From NCBI RefSeq assembly GCF_009764645.1, contig NZ_RWIM01000051.1:1-56041 (forward strand): a stretch of 56,041 bases of DNA, given 5' to 3'. How positions within the stretch are numbered: the stretch's first letter is position 1; every line of letters starts with the position of its first letter. The DNA is from Pseudomonas sp. PB106. GTDB taxonomy: Bacteria > Pseudomonadota > Gammaproteobacteria > Pseudomonadales > Pseudomonadaceae. Position numbers and translations under genes: made by a program. Positions 26,322 through 34,196 of the stretch are shown here, piece by piece. Under the pieces are notes generated by a model. That model was not told the origin of the DNA. It did not search any database and saw nothing but the letters and a program-made list of their open reading frames with translations.

Positions 26322-27254
26322 TCAGGTATTGAGCGGCGATTGCGGCGTATCGGGATTGAGTTGCCGGCGGCGAAATTGTCCCGGCGGCTGGCCGTGAATC
26401 TGGCGAAAACGTCGGGAGAAATACGCTTCGTCCGCGAAGCCGCACAGCCGCGCCACTTCGCCCACCGAGCGCGTGCTGTTGAGCAGGAAATTGCGCGCCG
26501 CATGCATCCTGCGTTCGAGTACCAGTTCGGTGAAGGTCTTGCCGATTTCCTTGCGCAGCCAGTGCGTCAGGTAGGTCGGTGACAGGTACGTCGCAGCCGC
26601 CACTTTGATCAGATTGAGGTCGGGGTCGGCGATGTTCTTGCGCAAGTACTCGAACATTCGGCTCAGCGCATCCCGGCGGCTGACCTCGGCCGCATTCTCT
26701 TCGGCCAGACGCTTGAGTGGTTCGGCATACAGAAAGCACACGCTGCCAATCAGTTGCAGCAACAAGCCCTTGAGCATTTCACGCGTACCGAACTGACGAT
26801 TCTCGTCGAGGGTGCGCATCTGCTCGATCAAGCCACAGACTTTGTGGAAATCCTGATCGCCCAAAATGAAATCCAGATGTTCCTGAAAACGGAATGGCGA
26901 CAACTCAGGTGCCAGGAGGATTGACACTTCTTCCAGATCCATCGGATCGCACTGCAAATGCGGCAAGAGAAAGGTCTGGGAAAAATTGATCACCATGAAA
27001 TTGCTGTCCGCCGGGTGCGGGATCACATGCATGCGGTGCGGCAGGATGAACGCCAGCGTGTTACGCGGGAATGGACGCACGACGTTGCCGATGTGCTGCA
27101 CGGTGTCGCCACCGAGGTTGACCTGAATCTGGAAATACTCGTGACGATGGGGCCCGGTCTCGGCCCGACGGCCCTTTTTGTCGCGGATATAGAAGTCCGT
27201 CAGTTCGCTGCGCTGCTGCATGACATAGGTGGGAATACGACTGGGGGACGACAT
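26322..27254 (-). CDS. AraC-family regulator of the adjacent sugar-acid-type cluster
   Basis: 310 residues from ATG 27254 (MSSPSRIPTYVMQQRSELTD). The N-terminal cupin-like arm has PHRHEYFQIQVNLGG near residue 36, typical of sugar- and acid-sensing AraC proteins. The C-terminal double helix-turn-helix covers residues about 205-300 (LIKVAAATYLSPTYLTHWLRK and VARLCGFADEAYFSRRFRQI). It is divergent from the MFS carrier operon at 27813 over a 558-bp region, so it probably activates that operon. The stop converges with the alcohol dehydrogenase gene 61 bp away. Confidence 0.85.
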   Translation of the reverse strand: MSSPSRIPTYVMQQRSELTDFYIRDKKGRRAETGPHRHEYFQIQVNLGGDTVQHIGNVVRPFPRNTLAFILPHRMHVIPHPADSNFMVINFSQTFLLPHLQCDPMDLEEVSILLAPELSPFRFQEHLDFILGDQDFHKVCGLIEQMRTLDENRQFGTREMLKGLLLQLIGSVCFLYAEPLKRLAEENAAEVSRRDALSRMFEYLRKNIADPDLNLIKVAAATYLSPTYLTHWLRKEIGKTFTELVLERRMHAARNFLLNSTRSVGEVARLCGFADEAYFSRRFRQIHGQPPGQFRRRQLNPDTPQSPLNT

Positions 27255-27812
27255 CGGCGCGGAATCCTCGACAGGTATTTACAGTGAACAGGCGACCTTC
27301 ATCTTGCCGACAAGCCGGCCAGGCACGCAAGCAGTCATACGACGACATCCATCTGAAACGATTTTTTCGTCTTCACGGTGGCGTTTTGCCTGTCCAAAAG
27401 ATCCTGTAACTACGTGGAATATTTTTCCATTAATTATCAATGGCTTGAAAAACTAATCAGATGAAAACCTCGGCCACTCCCTCATTTGAATTCTTGGACA
27501 CGTTTAACAACGCGATTCCCATAGAGAAAAAATGATCTAACCCATCGGTTGATTTACCAATGTTGTACGACCACTGTTGAACGACGCAGCCCAACCTCCT
27601 CCAAAAATAATCAAAGGTGTGCACGTCATGAAGTTGCTATTGCCCCTCGCCGCCCCTCCCGACATCTCTCCGATCACGCCGCCCGCAAGACGTCTCTGAA
27701 CGTCCGACGCCGGCAGCCAGTTCCGTTCGATTGCTATGCCCCGACCCTCGCGGGCAACGCCTTCGGCTGCTCGAAAACATCTCGATTCTTCTAACAATAA
27801 CGAGGTTTCTTC
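27255..27812. promoter_or_regulatory. Long divergent intergenic region with a direct repeat
   Basis: 558 bp without a convincing gene. The segment 27360-27540 is markedly AT-rich and is the likely promoter zone. At 27561-27585 TGTTGTACGAC is followed by TGTTGAACGAC with a 14-base period, a candidate operator for the divergent AraC protein or a GntR-type protein. From about 27628 a 23-codon frame (MKLLLPLAAPPDISPITPPA...) is too short to support. The MFS start at 27813 has an AACGAGG site nearby. Confidence 0.4.
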
Positions 27813-29162
27813 ATGTCCAACTCACATGCTTCCCAAGCCAGCGTGCCGCCAGTGATCGCCGGCCCCCGAGACGCCGTGGTGCCGCAACGCCTGCCCTCAC
27901 GACGTCGCTGGTTCATGCTCTCGCTGCTGCTGATTGCGACGATCATCAATTACATTGACCGGGTAAACATTTCGATCGCCGCACCGTTCATGGCCAAGGA
28001 TCTGGGGCTGGACAAGATCGAGATGGGCCTGATTTTCTCGGCATTTGCCTGGACGTATGCCTTGGCCCTGGTGCCTGCCGGGTTTATCGCCGATCGCTTC
28101 GGTTCGCGCTTCACTTACGGCGTTTCACTGATCAGTTGGTCAACGGTGACCGTGTGCCAAGGGTTTGCCACGGGCTTCGCCTCCTTGTTCGGCTTGCGTC
28201 TGGCGGTCGGCGCCATGGAGGCCCCGGCATTTCCGGCCAACAGCCGCGCGGTCACGGTGTGGTTCCCGGCGCGAGAACGCGGGCTGGCGAGCAGCATTTA
28301 CGTGTGCGGCCAATACCTGGGAACGGCGCTGTTTACCGGCGCCCTGCTCTGGCTGGCGACAACCTTCGACTGGCGTCACGTGTTCTACAGCACCGGCGTA
28401 CTCGGCATCGTATTCGGCGTGTTGTGGCTGTATCTGTATCGCGACCCGTTGAACTGCAAGAAAGTCAGCAAAGCCGAATTGCAATACATCGAAGCCGGTG
28501 GCGGCTTGGTCAAAAGCAGTCAGGAGCGCACAAAATTCAACTGGCGACAGATCGCTGAATTGTTCAGCTATCGGCAAATCTGGGCGATTTGCATCGGCAA
28601 GTTCGCCAGCACCTCGGCGCTGTATTTCTTCCTGACCTGGTTCCCCACCTACCTGATCGAAGAACGCAAATTGACCATGATCAAGGCCGGGATCTTCGCC
28701 GTCCTGCCATTCGTGGGCGCCACGGTCGGCATCCTTCTCGCCGGCATTGTCTCGGACTTGCTGATCCGCCGTGGCTACTCGATGTCATTTGCCCGCAAGT
28801 TGCCGCTGGTGATCGGCTCGATGCTGGGCATGTCCATCGTGCTGGTGAATTTCACCGACTCGAACCTGATCTGCATTGCCGTGCTGACCATCGCGTTCTT
28901 CGCGCAAGGCATCGCGTCATCTTCGTGGGCAGCGGTGTCAGAAGTGGCGCCCAAGGAACTGATCGGGCTGACCGGCGGGATCACCAGCCTGGCCGCCAAC
29001 ATTGGCGGCATTGTTACGCCGATCGTGATTGGCGCGATTGTTCACGCCACCGGTTCATTCGCCTGGGCCTTCTGGTTTATCGGCGGCGTGGCCCTGATCG
29101 GCACCCTCTCCTATTCGCTGTTGCTGGGCCGCTTGTACCGCATCGAATTGAAAGTGCGTTGA
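27813..29162 (+). CDS. MFS transporter, anion:cation symporter (sugar-acid) type
   Basis: 449 residues. After a cytosolic N-terminus of about 30 residues, twelve transmembrane helices begin with RRWFMLSLLLIATIINYIDR, the ACS-family start (NYIDRVNIS). GFIADRFGSRFTYG is the loop 2-3 motif, and AFPANSRAVTVWFPARERG is the family's TM4-5 signature also seen in glucarate, galactonate and tartrate carriers. It heads an operon with an FAH-family hydrolase, an SDR and a 2-hydroxyacid dehydrogenase, so it should import an organic or sugar acid with protons. Confidence 0.85.
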   Translation: MSNSHASQASVPPVIAGPRDAVVPQRLPSRRRWFMLSLLLIATIINYIDRVNISIAAPFMAKDLGLDKIEMGLIFSAFAWTYALALVPAGFIADRFGSRFTYGVSLISWSTVTVCQGFATGFASLFGLRLAVGAMEAPAFPANSRAVTVWFPARERGLASSIYVCGQYLGTALFTGALLWLATTFDWRHVFYSTGVLGIVFGVLWLYLYRDPLNCKKVSKAELQYIEAGGGLVKSSQERTKFNWRQIAELFSYRQIWAICIGKFASTSALYFFLTWFPTYLIEERKLTMIKAGIFAVLPFVGATVGILLAGIVSDLLIRRGYSMSFARKLPLVIGSMLGMSIVLVNFTDSNLICIAVLTIAFFAQGIASSSWAAVSEVAPKELIGLTGGITSLAANIGGIVTPIVIGAIVHATGSFAWAFWFIGGVALIGTLSYSLLLGRLYRIELKVR

Positions 29163-29261
29163 GCCCACGAACACCGTTTTCTCCAACAAGAGGCGGCATT
29201 CGTCCAACTTCGCCAACGATTGCCGCCGTACGCTGACTCTCCAGACAAGGACAACAACAGG

Positions 29262-29954
29262 ATGAACATGACCGAATACGCCTTCACCCCGGACCTGCCC
29301 GTGACCTTGCCCATCGTCGGCACTGAACAACGGTTTCCCGTCGGTCGAGTGTTTTGTGTCGGCCGTAATTACCCATGGCCAGATACCCAGGGGCAGTCGC
29401 GCCAGCCGCCGGTGTTTTTCATGAAACCTTCGAGCAGCGTTGTCGATGCTATCGGTGAGGTGGCGTTCCCGTCGCTGACCGAAGACTTCGCCCACGAAAT
29501 CGAACTGGTGGTGGCCATCGGTGAAGGCGGCGCCAATATCCCTGAGAACGAGGCCCTGGCTTATGTCTGGGGCTACGCCGCCGGGCTCGACCTGACCCGT
29601 CGCGATGTTCAGCGCACCGCCAAGAGCAGCGGTTTGCCGTGGGAAGGTGCCAAGGTGTTCGACGGCGCCGCACCGATGACGGCGATTGTGCCGGTGACGC
29701 GCGCCGGCCATCCCGAAGGTGAGCTGTGGCTGAACGTCAACGGCGAGGAGCGGCAGCGCGACAGCCTCGACAGCCAGATCTGGTCGGTCGCTGAAGTCAT
29801 CAGCCGGATCTCCCGATCCGTGGCGCTCAGGGCCGGCGACTTGATCATGACCGGCAGCCCGGCCGGCGTCGACGGATTGCATCCGGGCGATGTGATCAAC
29901 GCCGGAATCGACGGTATCGGCCAACTCGAAATGCGCGTCGGCCCACGGGCCTGA
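29262..29954 (+). CDS. Fumarylacetoacetate-hydrolase-family protein (fumarylpyruvate hydrolase-like)
   Basis: 230 residues from ATG 29262 (AACAGG just upstream). The order of motifs follows short FAH enzymes such as fumarylpyruvate hydrolase: FPVGRVFCVGRNYPWPD near residue 25, PPVFFMKPSSSVV near 50, metal-binding Glu of HEIELVVAIGEGG near 85, Asp in AGLDLTRRDVQ, and the Lys/Asp segment LPWEGAKVFDGAAP. The common reaction is hydrolytic C-C cleavage of a 2,4-diketo acid to pyruvate plus an acid. The SDR gene 44 bp downstream could form the diketo acid from a 2-keto-3-deoxy acid, as in non-phosphorylating rhamnose or fucose routes. Confidence 0.82.
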   Translation: MNMTEYAFTPDLPVTLPIVGTEQRFPVGRVFCVGRNYPWPDTQGQSRQPPVFFMKPSSSVVDAIGEVAFPSLTEDFAHEIELVVAIGEGGANIPENEALAYVWGYAAGLDLTRRDVQRTAKSSGLPWEGAKVFDGAAPMTAIVPVTRAGHPEGELWLNVNGEERQRDSLDSQIWSVAEVISRISRSVALRAGDLIMTGSPAGVDGLHPGDVINAGIDGIGQLEMRVGPRA

Positions 29955-29998
29955 ACCGCTCGCACGCCTTTGTGATTTGAAGACAGGAGAACAACAAC

Positions 29999-30763
29999 AT
30001 GTCCATCACTCAACCTCTGAAAGTCGCGCTGGTCACCGGCGCCGGTAGCGGTATCGGCCGCAGCGTAGCGCTGGGTTTGCTGGCCGACGGTTACACCCTG
30101 GTCCTCGCCGGGCGCCGGCCGGAACCTTTGCAGGCCCTGGTCGAACTGGCGGCGAGCGAAGGCCACGAAGCCTTGGCGGTGCCTACCGATGTGCGCGACC
30201 CGGCCAGTGTCGATGCGCTGTTCGCAACCATTGCCGAAGTTTACGGACGTCTGGATGTGGTCTTCAACAATGCCGGGGTCAATGCCCCCGCCGTGCCCCT
30301 GGACGAACTGACGTTCGAACAATGGCGAAACGTGATCGACACCAATCTCAACGGGGTCTTCCTGTGTGCCCGTGGCGCCTTCGGACTCATGCGTCGCCAG
30401 CAGCCTCAGGGCGGCCGGATTATCAATAACGGTTCGATTTCGGCACACACACCGCGTCCGTTCAGCAGTGCCTACACCGCCAGCAAACATGCGGTGCTGG
30501 GGCTGACCAAATCCCTGGCGCTGGACGGTCGCGAGTTCAACATCGCGTGCAGCCAGATCGACATCGGCAACGCCTTGACCGAAATGTCGGTGCGCATGAC
30601 CAAAGGCGTACGCCAGGCCAACGGCACAATCGCCGTCGAGCCGATGGTCGACGTCAAGCATGTCGCCGATGCCGTGCGCTATATCGCTGGCCTGCCGCTG
30701 TCGGCCAACGTTCTGAACATGACGGTCATGGCCACCGCCATGCCGTTTGCCGGCCGCGGTTGA
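29999..30763 (+). CDS. Short-chain dehydrogenase of the FAH cluster
   Basis: 254 residues with a GGAGAA site upstream of ATG 29999. Classical [11 protein letters not shown] near residue 15, NNAGVNAP near 91, a catalytic Ser in NNGSISAH, and [15 protein letters not shown] with Tyr-x3-Lys. LAGRRPEP after strand 2 favours NADP(H). It lies between the FAH hydrolase and the 2-hydroxyacid dehydrogenase genes. It may oxidise a 2-keto-3-deoxy sugar acid at C4 to give the diketo acid that the FAH enzyme cleaves; this is inference from pathway logic, and the true substrate is open. Confidence 0.82.
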   Translation: MSITQPLKVALVTGAGSGIGRSVALGLLADGYTLVLAGRRPEPLQALVELAASEGHEALAVPTDVRDPASVDALFATIAEVYGRLDVVFNNAGVNAPAVPLDELTFEQWRNVIDTNLNGVFLCARGAFGLMRRQQPQGGRIINNGSISAHTPRPFSSAYTASKHAVLGLTKSLALDGREFNIACSQIDIGNALTEMSVRMTKGVRQANGTIAVEPMVDVKHVADAVRYIAGLPLSANVLNMTVMATAMPFAGRG

Positions 30764-30795
30764 GCCGGCCTTTTTATTCGGTAAGTGAGGTTCAC

Positions 30796-31752
30796 ATGAA
30801 GCCAGAAGTCTTGCAGCTCAGCCCGATCCTGATACCTGAAATCAATGCGCGTCTCGACGAACTGTTTACCGTTCGACGCTACTTTCAGCAGGCGGACAAA
30901 CCGGCCTATTTGCAGGAACACGGTGCCAATATTCGCGGCGTGATCACCGGCGGCCACACCGGCATCACCCAGGCAGTCATGGCGCAACTGCCCAAACTCG
31001 AAGTGGTGGCGGTCAACGGCGTGGGCACCGATGCCGTTGACCTGGCCTACGCCCGGGATCGCGGAATCCGCGTGACGGCGACCATCGGCGCGTTGACCGA
31101 GGACGTCGCCGACCTCGCCATCGGCTTGCTGCTGTCGGTATGCCGCGGCCTGTGCACCAGCGATCGCTACGTGCGCTCCGGCCAATGGCCGCACAGCGCG
31201 ACACCGCTGGCACCGTTGCCTCTGGCGCGCCAGGTGTCCGGCATGCGTGTCGGCATCGTCGGCATGGGCCGGGTTGGCCGTGCGGTCGCCACTCGCGCCG
31301 CCGCATTTGGCTGTCCGATCAGCTACACCGATCTGCAACCGATGAGCGATGTGAACCACACCTTCGTTGCCGACCTCAAGCAGTTGGCCCGCGACAGCGA
31401 TGCGCTGATTCTCGCGGCCGCTGCCGACAAGGCTGAAGCCATCATCAACGCCGAAGTGCTGCAGGCACTGGGCAAGGATGGTTATCTGATCAACGTGGCA
31501 CGCGGCAAACTGGTCAACGAGGCCGATCTGGTGGCGGCCTTGGCCGGGGGCGAAATTGCCGGTGCCGGGCTGGACGTGTTCGTCGATGAACCGAACGTGC
31601 CAGAAGCCTTGTTCGGCAACGAACACGTGGTATTGCAGCCGCACCGCGCCAGCGCGACATTGCAGACGCGGACGCGAATGGGGGAGATGGTGGTGGCCAG
31701 TCTGCTGGACAGCTTTGCCGGCAAAACACCGCAAGGATGCGTCACCGGCTAA
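30796..31752 (+). CDS. D-isomer-specific 2-hydroxyacid dehydrogenase
   Basis: 318 residues from ATG 30796 with GTGAGG upstream. The NAD(P) motif is VGIVGMGRVGRAVATRA near residue 150. The catalytic Arg lies in INVARGKLV, Glu in VFVDEPNVP and His in LQPHRASAT, so the triad of the glyoxylate/hydroxypyruvate reductase family is complete. TDLQP after the second strand resembles the NADP-preferring group close to hydroxyphenylpyruvate and hydroxypyruvate reductases. It is the last gene of the MFS-FAH-SDR operon and may interconvert the second cleavage product (for example a 2-oxo acid and its hydroxy acid). Confidence 0.84.
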   Translation: MKPEVLQLSPILIPEINARLDELFTVRRYFQQADKPAYLQEHGANIRGVITGGHTGITQAVMAQLPKLEVVAVNGVGTDAVDLAYARDRGIRVTATIGALTEDVADLAIGLLLSVCRGLCTSDRYVRSGQWPHSATPLAPLPLARQVSGMRVGIVGMGRVGRAVATRAAAFGCPISYTDLQPMSDVNHTFVADLKQLARDSDALILAAAADKAEAIINAEVLQALGKDGYLINVARGKLVNEADLVAALAGGEIAGAGLDVFVDEPNVPEALFGNEHVVLQPHRASATLQTRTRMGEMVVASLLDSFAGKTPQGCVTG

Positions 31753-31763
31753 GCCCTGATCCC

Positions 31764-31786
31764 AGCGGGGGCGAACAGCCCCCGCT
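31764..31786. terminator. GC-rich hairpin between convergent genes
   Basis: AGCGGGGGC (31764-31772) pairs perfectly with GCCCCCGCT (31778-31786) over GAACA. There is no T-run, so Rho-independent ending is uncertain. It lies between the convergent dehydrogenase and receptor genes. Confidence 0.55.
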
Positions 31787-31791
31787 GCGAA

Positions 31792-33918
31792 TCACAACGT
31801 ATAGGCAATCCCGACCTGCAGCGTTCTCGGCGCACCGGGATAGGCGTAGACGTTGCCGAACGCGCCTTCTTCGTAATCACGGTCAAACAGGTTTTTCACG
31901 TCGAGGTTGAGCCGCACTTTGTCATTGACCTTGTAGAAACCGAGCAGGTCGACGACGGTGTAGCTGCCCATCGAGAACGCGGTGTTGGCCGTTTGCCCGG
32001 CGCGCTCATCGACATACTTCAACCCTGTGCCCAGACCCAGGCCTTTGAAAGTACCGTCCTGAAACTCATAGACGTTGAGCAGGCTGAAGCTGTTCTGCGG
32101 GATGTTCATCAGGCGTGTGCCCGAACGAATCACATTGTCCTTGGTGACCTCGGCATCCACATAGGCGTAGCCGCCGATCACTCGCCACTCGGGGGTGAGA
32201 TTGCCGGCGACGTTCAGGTCAAAACCACGACTGCGCACTTCTCCCGCCGCCACACTGAACGTCGAGTCCACGGGATCGGTGGTCAGCACGTTACGCTTTT
32301 CGATCTGATAGATCGCGGCATCGACGCTCAACTGTTGATCCAGTGCCTCCCACTTCACCCCCATTTCCCAGGATTTGCCTTTCTCGGGTTCAAAACCACC
32401 GCCCTGGCGACTGGCCCCGGTGTTGGGCTTGAACGAGCGCGCGGTGTCGGCGTACAGCGCAACCGTGTCGGTCAAGTCATAGGAAACGCCTAGGCGCGGC
32501 GTGACCGCGTTGTCACTGGCCTGCCAGTTTTTGCCGCCCGGCACATAAGTTTCATAATCGTGTTCGAAACGCTCGAAACGCGCCCCAGCGAGCACTTTCA
32601 AGCGCTCGGTCAGTGCCACTTGATCCTGCACAAACGCTGCGTAGGTCTTGAGGTTTTCTTTGTCGTGAGTCGGTGTCCGGGTCAATGCCGGGCGAGGCTG
32701 ACCGTAGACCGGGTTGAAAATGTCGATCGGGTAGGCGCTGATCGCACCGCTGGAGCGCTGGATAATCGACTGGTAGTCGTAATCTTCGTATTCGACGCCG
32801 GTCAGCAATGTGTGCTGCAAGCCGCCCAGGGTGAAGTGACCGGTCAGGTTGAGTTGAGTGTCCTTGTCCGTCCACTCGAGCTTGCGGTAGTTGAAGTTGC
32901 GCCCCAGGGTTCGACCGTCAGCGCCGATGCCATTCGCCTCGATCGCGTCGCCCTTGAGCGAGCCATCAAGCCACTGGAAACCGCCGCCCAATGTCCAGTC
33001 ATCATTGAGCATGTGCTCGAAACGCAACTGCGCCATGTTGTTGTCGTTATGCAACTTGCCAACGTCTTTCTCGCCGAAGAACGTGTCACGCGAGGCGGTG
33101 CCGATCTGCTTGGGGTAGCGCGTGACGCCACGGTCCAGCGGCGCGTTGTTGCGCATGAAGTCGCCCTCGAAGATCACGCGGGTAGCGTCGGTCGCCTGCC
33201 AGGTCACGACCGGCGCCACACCATAGCGCTCAGTCTCGACATGATCGCGGAAGGTATCCCCGCCCTCGCCGATGACATTGAGTCGGTAAGCCAGTCGACC
33301 GTCCTCGTCGATCGGACCGGAAGCGTCCAGCGTCCCGCGCTTCATGCCTTGGTCATTCAGTTGGCTGCCCAATGTGACCTTGCTTTCTGGCAATGGCTGC
33401 TTGGAAACCACGTTGAAAGTGCCGCCCGGATCGCCACGTCCGTACAGCATCGTGGCCGGGCCGCGCAGCACCTCCAGACGTTCAATGGTGTTGGCGTCGG
33501 GCATGTTCGGATAGCCGCGATTGATCGGGAAACCATTGCGGTAAAACTCGCCGGTGGTGAAGCCGCGCACGGTAAACGTGGTCAGCCCCTGTCCGCCAAA
33601 ATTGTTCGCCCGGCCTACGCCACCGGCGTAATCCAGGGCGTCCTGCAGACGCGTGGCGCCGAGGTCTTCGACGGCATCCTGGGACACCACACTGATCGAT
33701 TGAGGCGTTTCGTGGATCGAGGTATCGGTGCGCGTGGCGCTGGCAGAGCGCGTGGCGCGATAGCCTTGCACCGGCCCGTCGGCACGTTCGTAATCTGCGG
33801 CACCGATGACATCAGTGGCTTCGAGCTCCAAAGCTGAAGTTGTTGCATCGGTCTCTTCAGCCCACGCAGAAGGCGACAAGGCTTGCAGCACGCAAATGGA
33901 AAGCAGAGTTCGACGCAT
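31792..33918 (-). CDS. TonB-dependent siderophore receptor
   Basis: 708 residues. A signal peptide ends near residue 20 (LSPSAWA/EE). The plug domain follows with no N-terminal signalling (STN) domain: TSIHETPQSISVVSQDAVED near residue 66 is the siderophore-receptor TonB/plug signature, and IERLEVLRGPATMLYGRGDPGG near 145 ends the plug core. The remainder is a 22-strand beta barrel ending RTLQVGIAYTL, with a hydrophobic last strand as needed for outer-membrane insertion. It imports a ferric hydroxamate or catecholate siderophore; which one cannot be told. No sigma/anti-sigma pair is nearby, so direct Fur control is likelier. A weak Fur-like site is at 34001-34020. Confidence 0.9.
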   Translation of the reverse strand: MRRTLLSICVLQALSPSAWAEETDATTSALELEATDVIGAADYERADGPVQGYRATRSASATRTDTSIHETPQSISVVSQDAVEDLGATRLQDALDYAGGVGRANNFGGQGLTTFTVRGFTTGEFYRNGFPINRGYPNMPDANTIERLEVLRGPATMLYGRGDPGGTFNVVSKQPLPESKVTLGSQLNDQGMKRGTLDASGPIDEDGRLAYRLNVIGEGGDTFRDHVETERYGVAPVVTWQATDATRVIFEGDFMRNNAPLDRGVTRYPKQIGTASRDTFFGEKDVGKLHNDNNMAQLRFEHMLNDDWTLGGGFQWLDGSLKGDAIEANGIGADGRTLGRNFNYRKLEWTDKDTQLNLTGHFTLGGLQHTLLTGVEYEDYDYQSIIQRSSGAISAYPIDIFNPVYGQPRPALTRTPTHDKENLKTYAAFVQDQVALTERLKVLAGARFERFEHDYETYVPGGKNWQASDNAVTPRLGVSYDLTDTVALYADTARSFKPNTGASRQGGGFEPEKGKSWEMGVKWEALDQQLSVDAAIYQIEKRNVLTTDPVDSTFSVAAGEVRSRGFDLNVAGNLTPEWRVIGGYAYVDAEVTKDNVIRSGTRLMNIPQNSFSLLNVYEFQDGTFKGLGLGTGLKYVDERAGQTANTAFSMGSYTVVDLLGFYKVNDKVRLNLDVKNLFDRDYEEGAFGNVYAYPGAPRTLQVGIAYTL

Positions 33919-34000
33919 GGGGGTGAGAACCTTACGAATAAGCCAAAACGGAGGGCGGAACTGCCAGCAAAACGCGGCGCATGGTATACCAGTTTCGCGT

Positions 34001-34020
34001 AATTGACACTTATTCTTATT
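34001..34020 (-). promoter_or_regulatory. Possible Fur box
   Basis: On the minus strand, AATAAGAATAAGTGTCAATT matches about ten of the nineteen positions of the classical Fur consensus, mainly in its two left hexamers. It lies about 80 bp before the receptor start codon. The match is modest and the position is the main support. Confidence 0.3.
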
Positions 34021-34132
34021 TGCCGCGAGAGTCAGGAATACCGAGCCAGTCCGCTTCGTGGCGAATGGCGCAATTTTTAGGGTGCTTCCAAGAGCAAAAT
34101 GCTGCTTTTCTCTTGATTCACCGGCAAAAACC

Positions 34133-34156
34133 TATACACCAACTACAATCTGTACA
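34133..34156. promoter_or_regulatory. Predicted LitR-type light-response operator
   Basis: TATACA (34133-34138), twelve bases, TGTACA (34151-34156). This fits the T(G/A)TACA-N12-TGTA(C/T)A consensus that I recall for class II LitR (PplR) repressors of P. putida. It lies 40 bp before the photolyase start codon, overlapping the probable promoter. Confidence 0.65.
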
Positions 34157-34196
34157 ACTATCCAGCGTTATCGCTTATTACGCTGAACCCGTGCCC

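Noticed and set aside
27628..27699. 23-codon frame starting MKLLLPLAAPP in the MFS upstream region
   Set aside because: Looks slightly signal-like, but it is too short, has no SD and shows no regulatory coupling to the MFS start.
32560..33837. Rightward frame of about 425 codons opposite the TonB receptor
   Set aside because: Antisense shadow of the receptor; no signal peptide, domain or SD.
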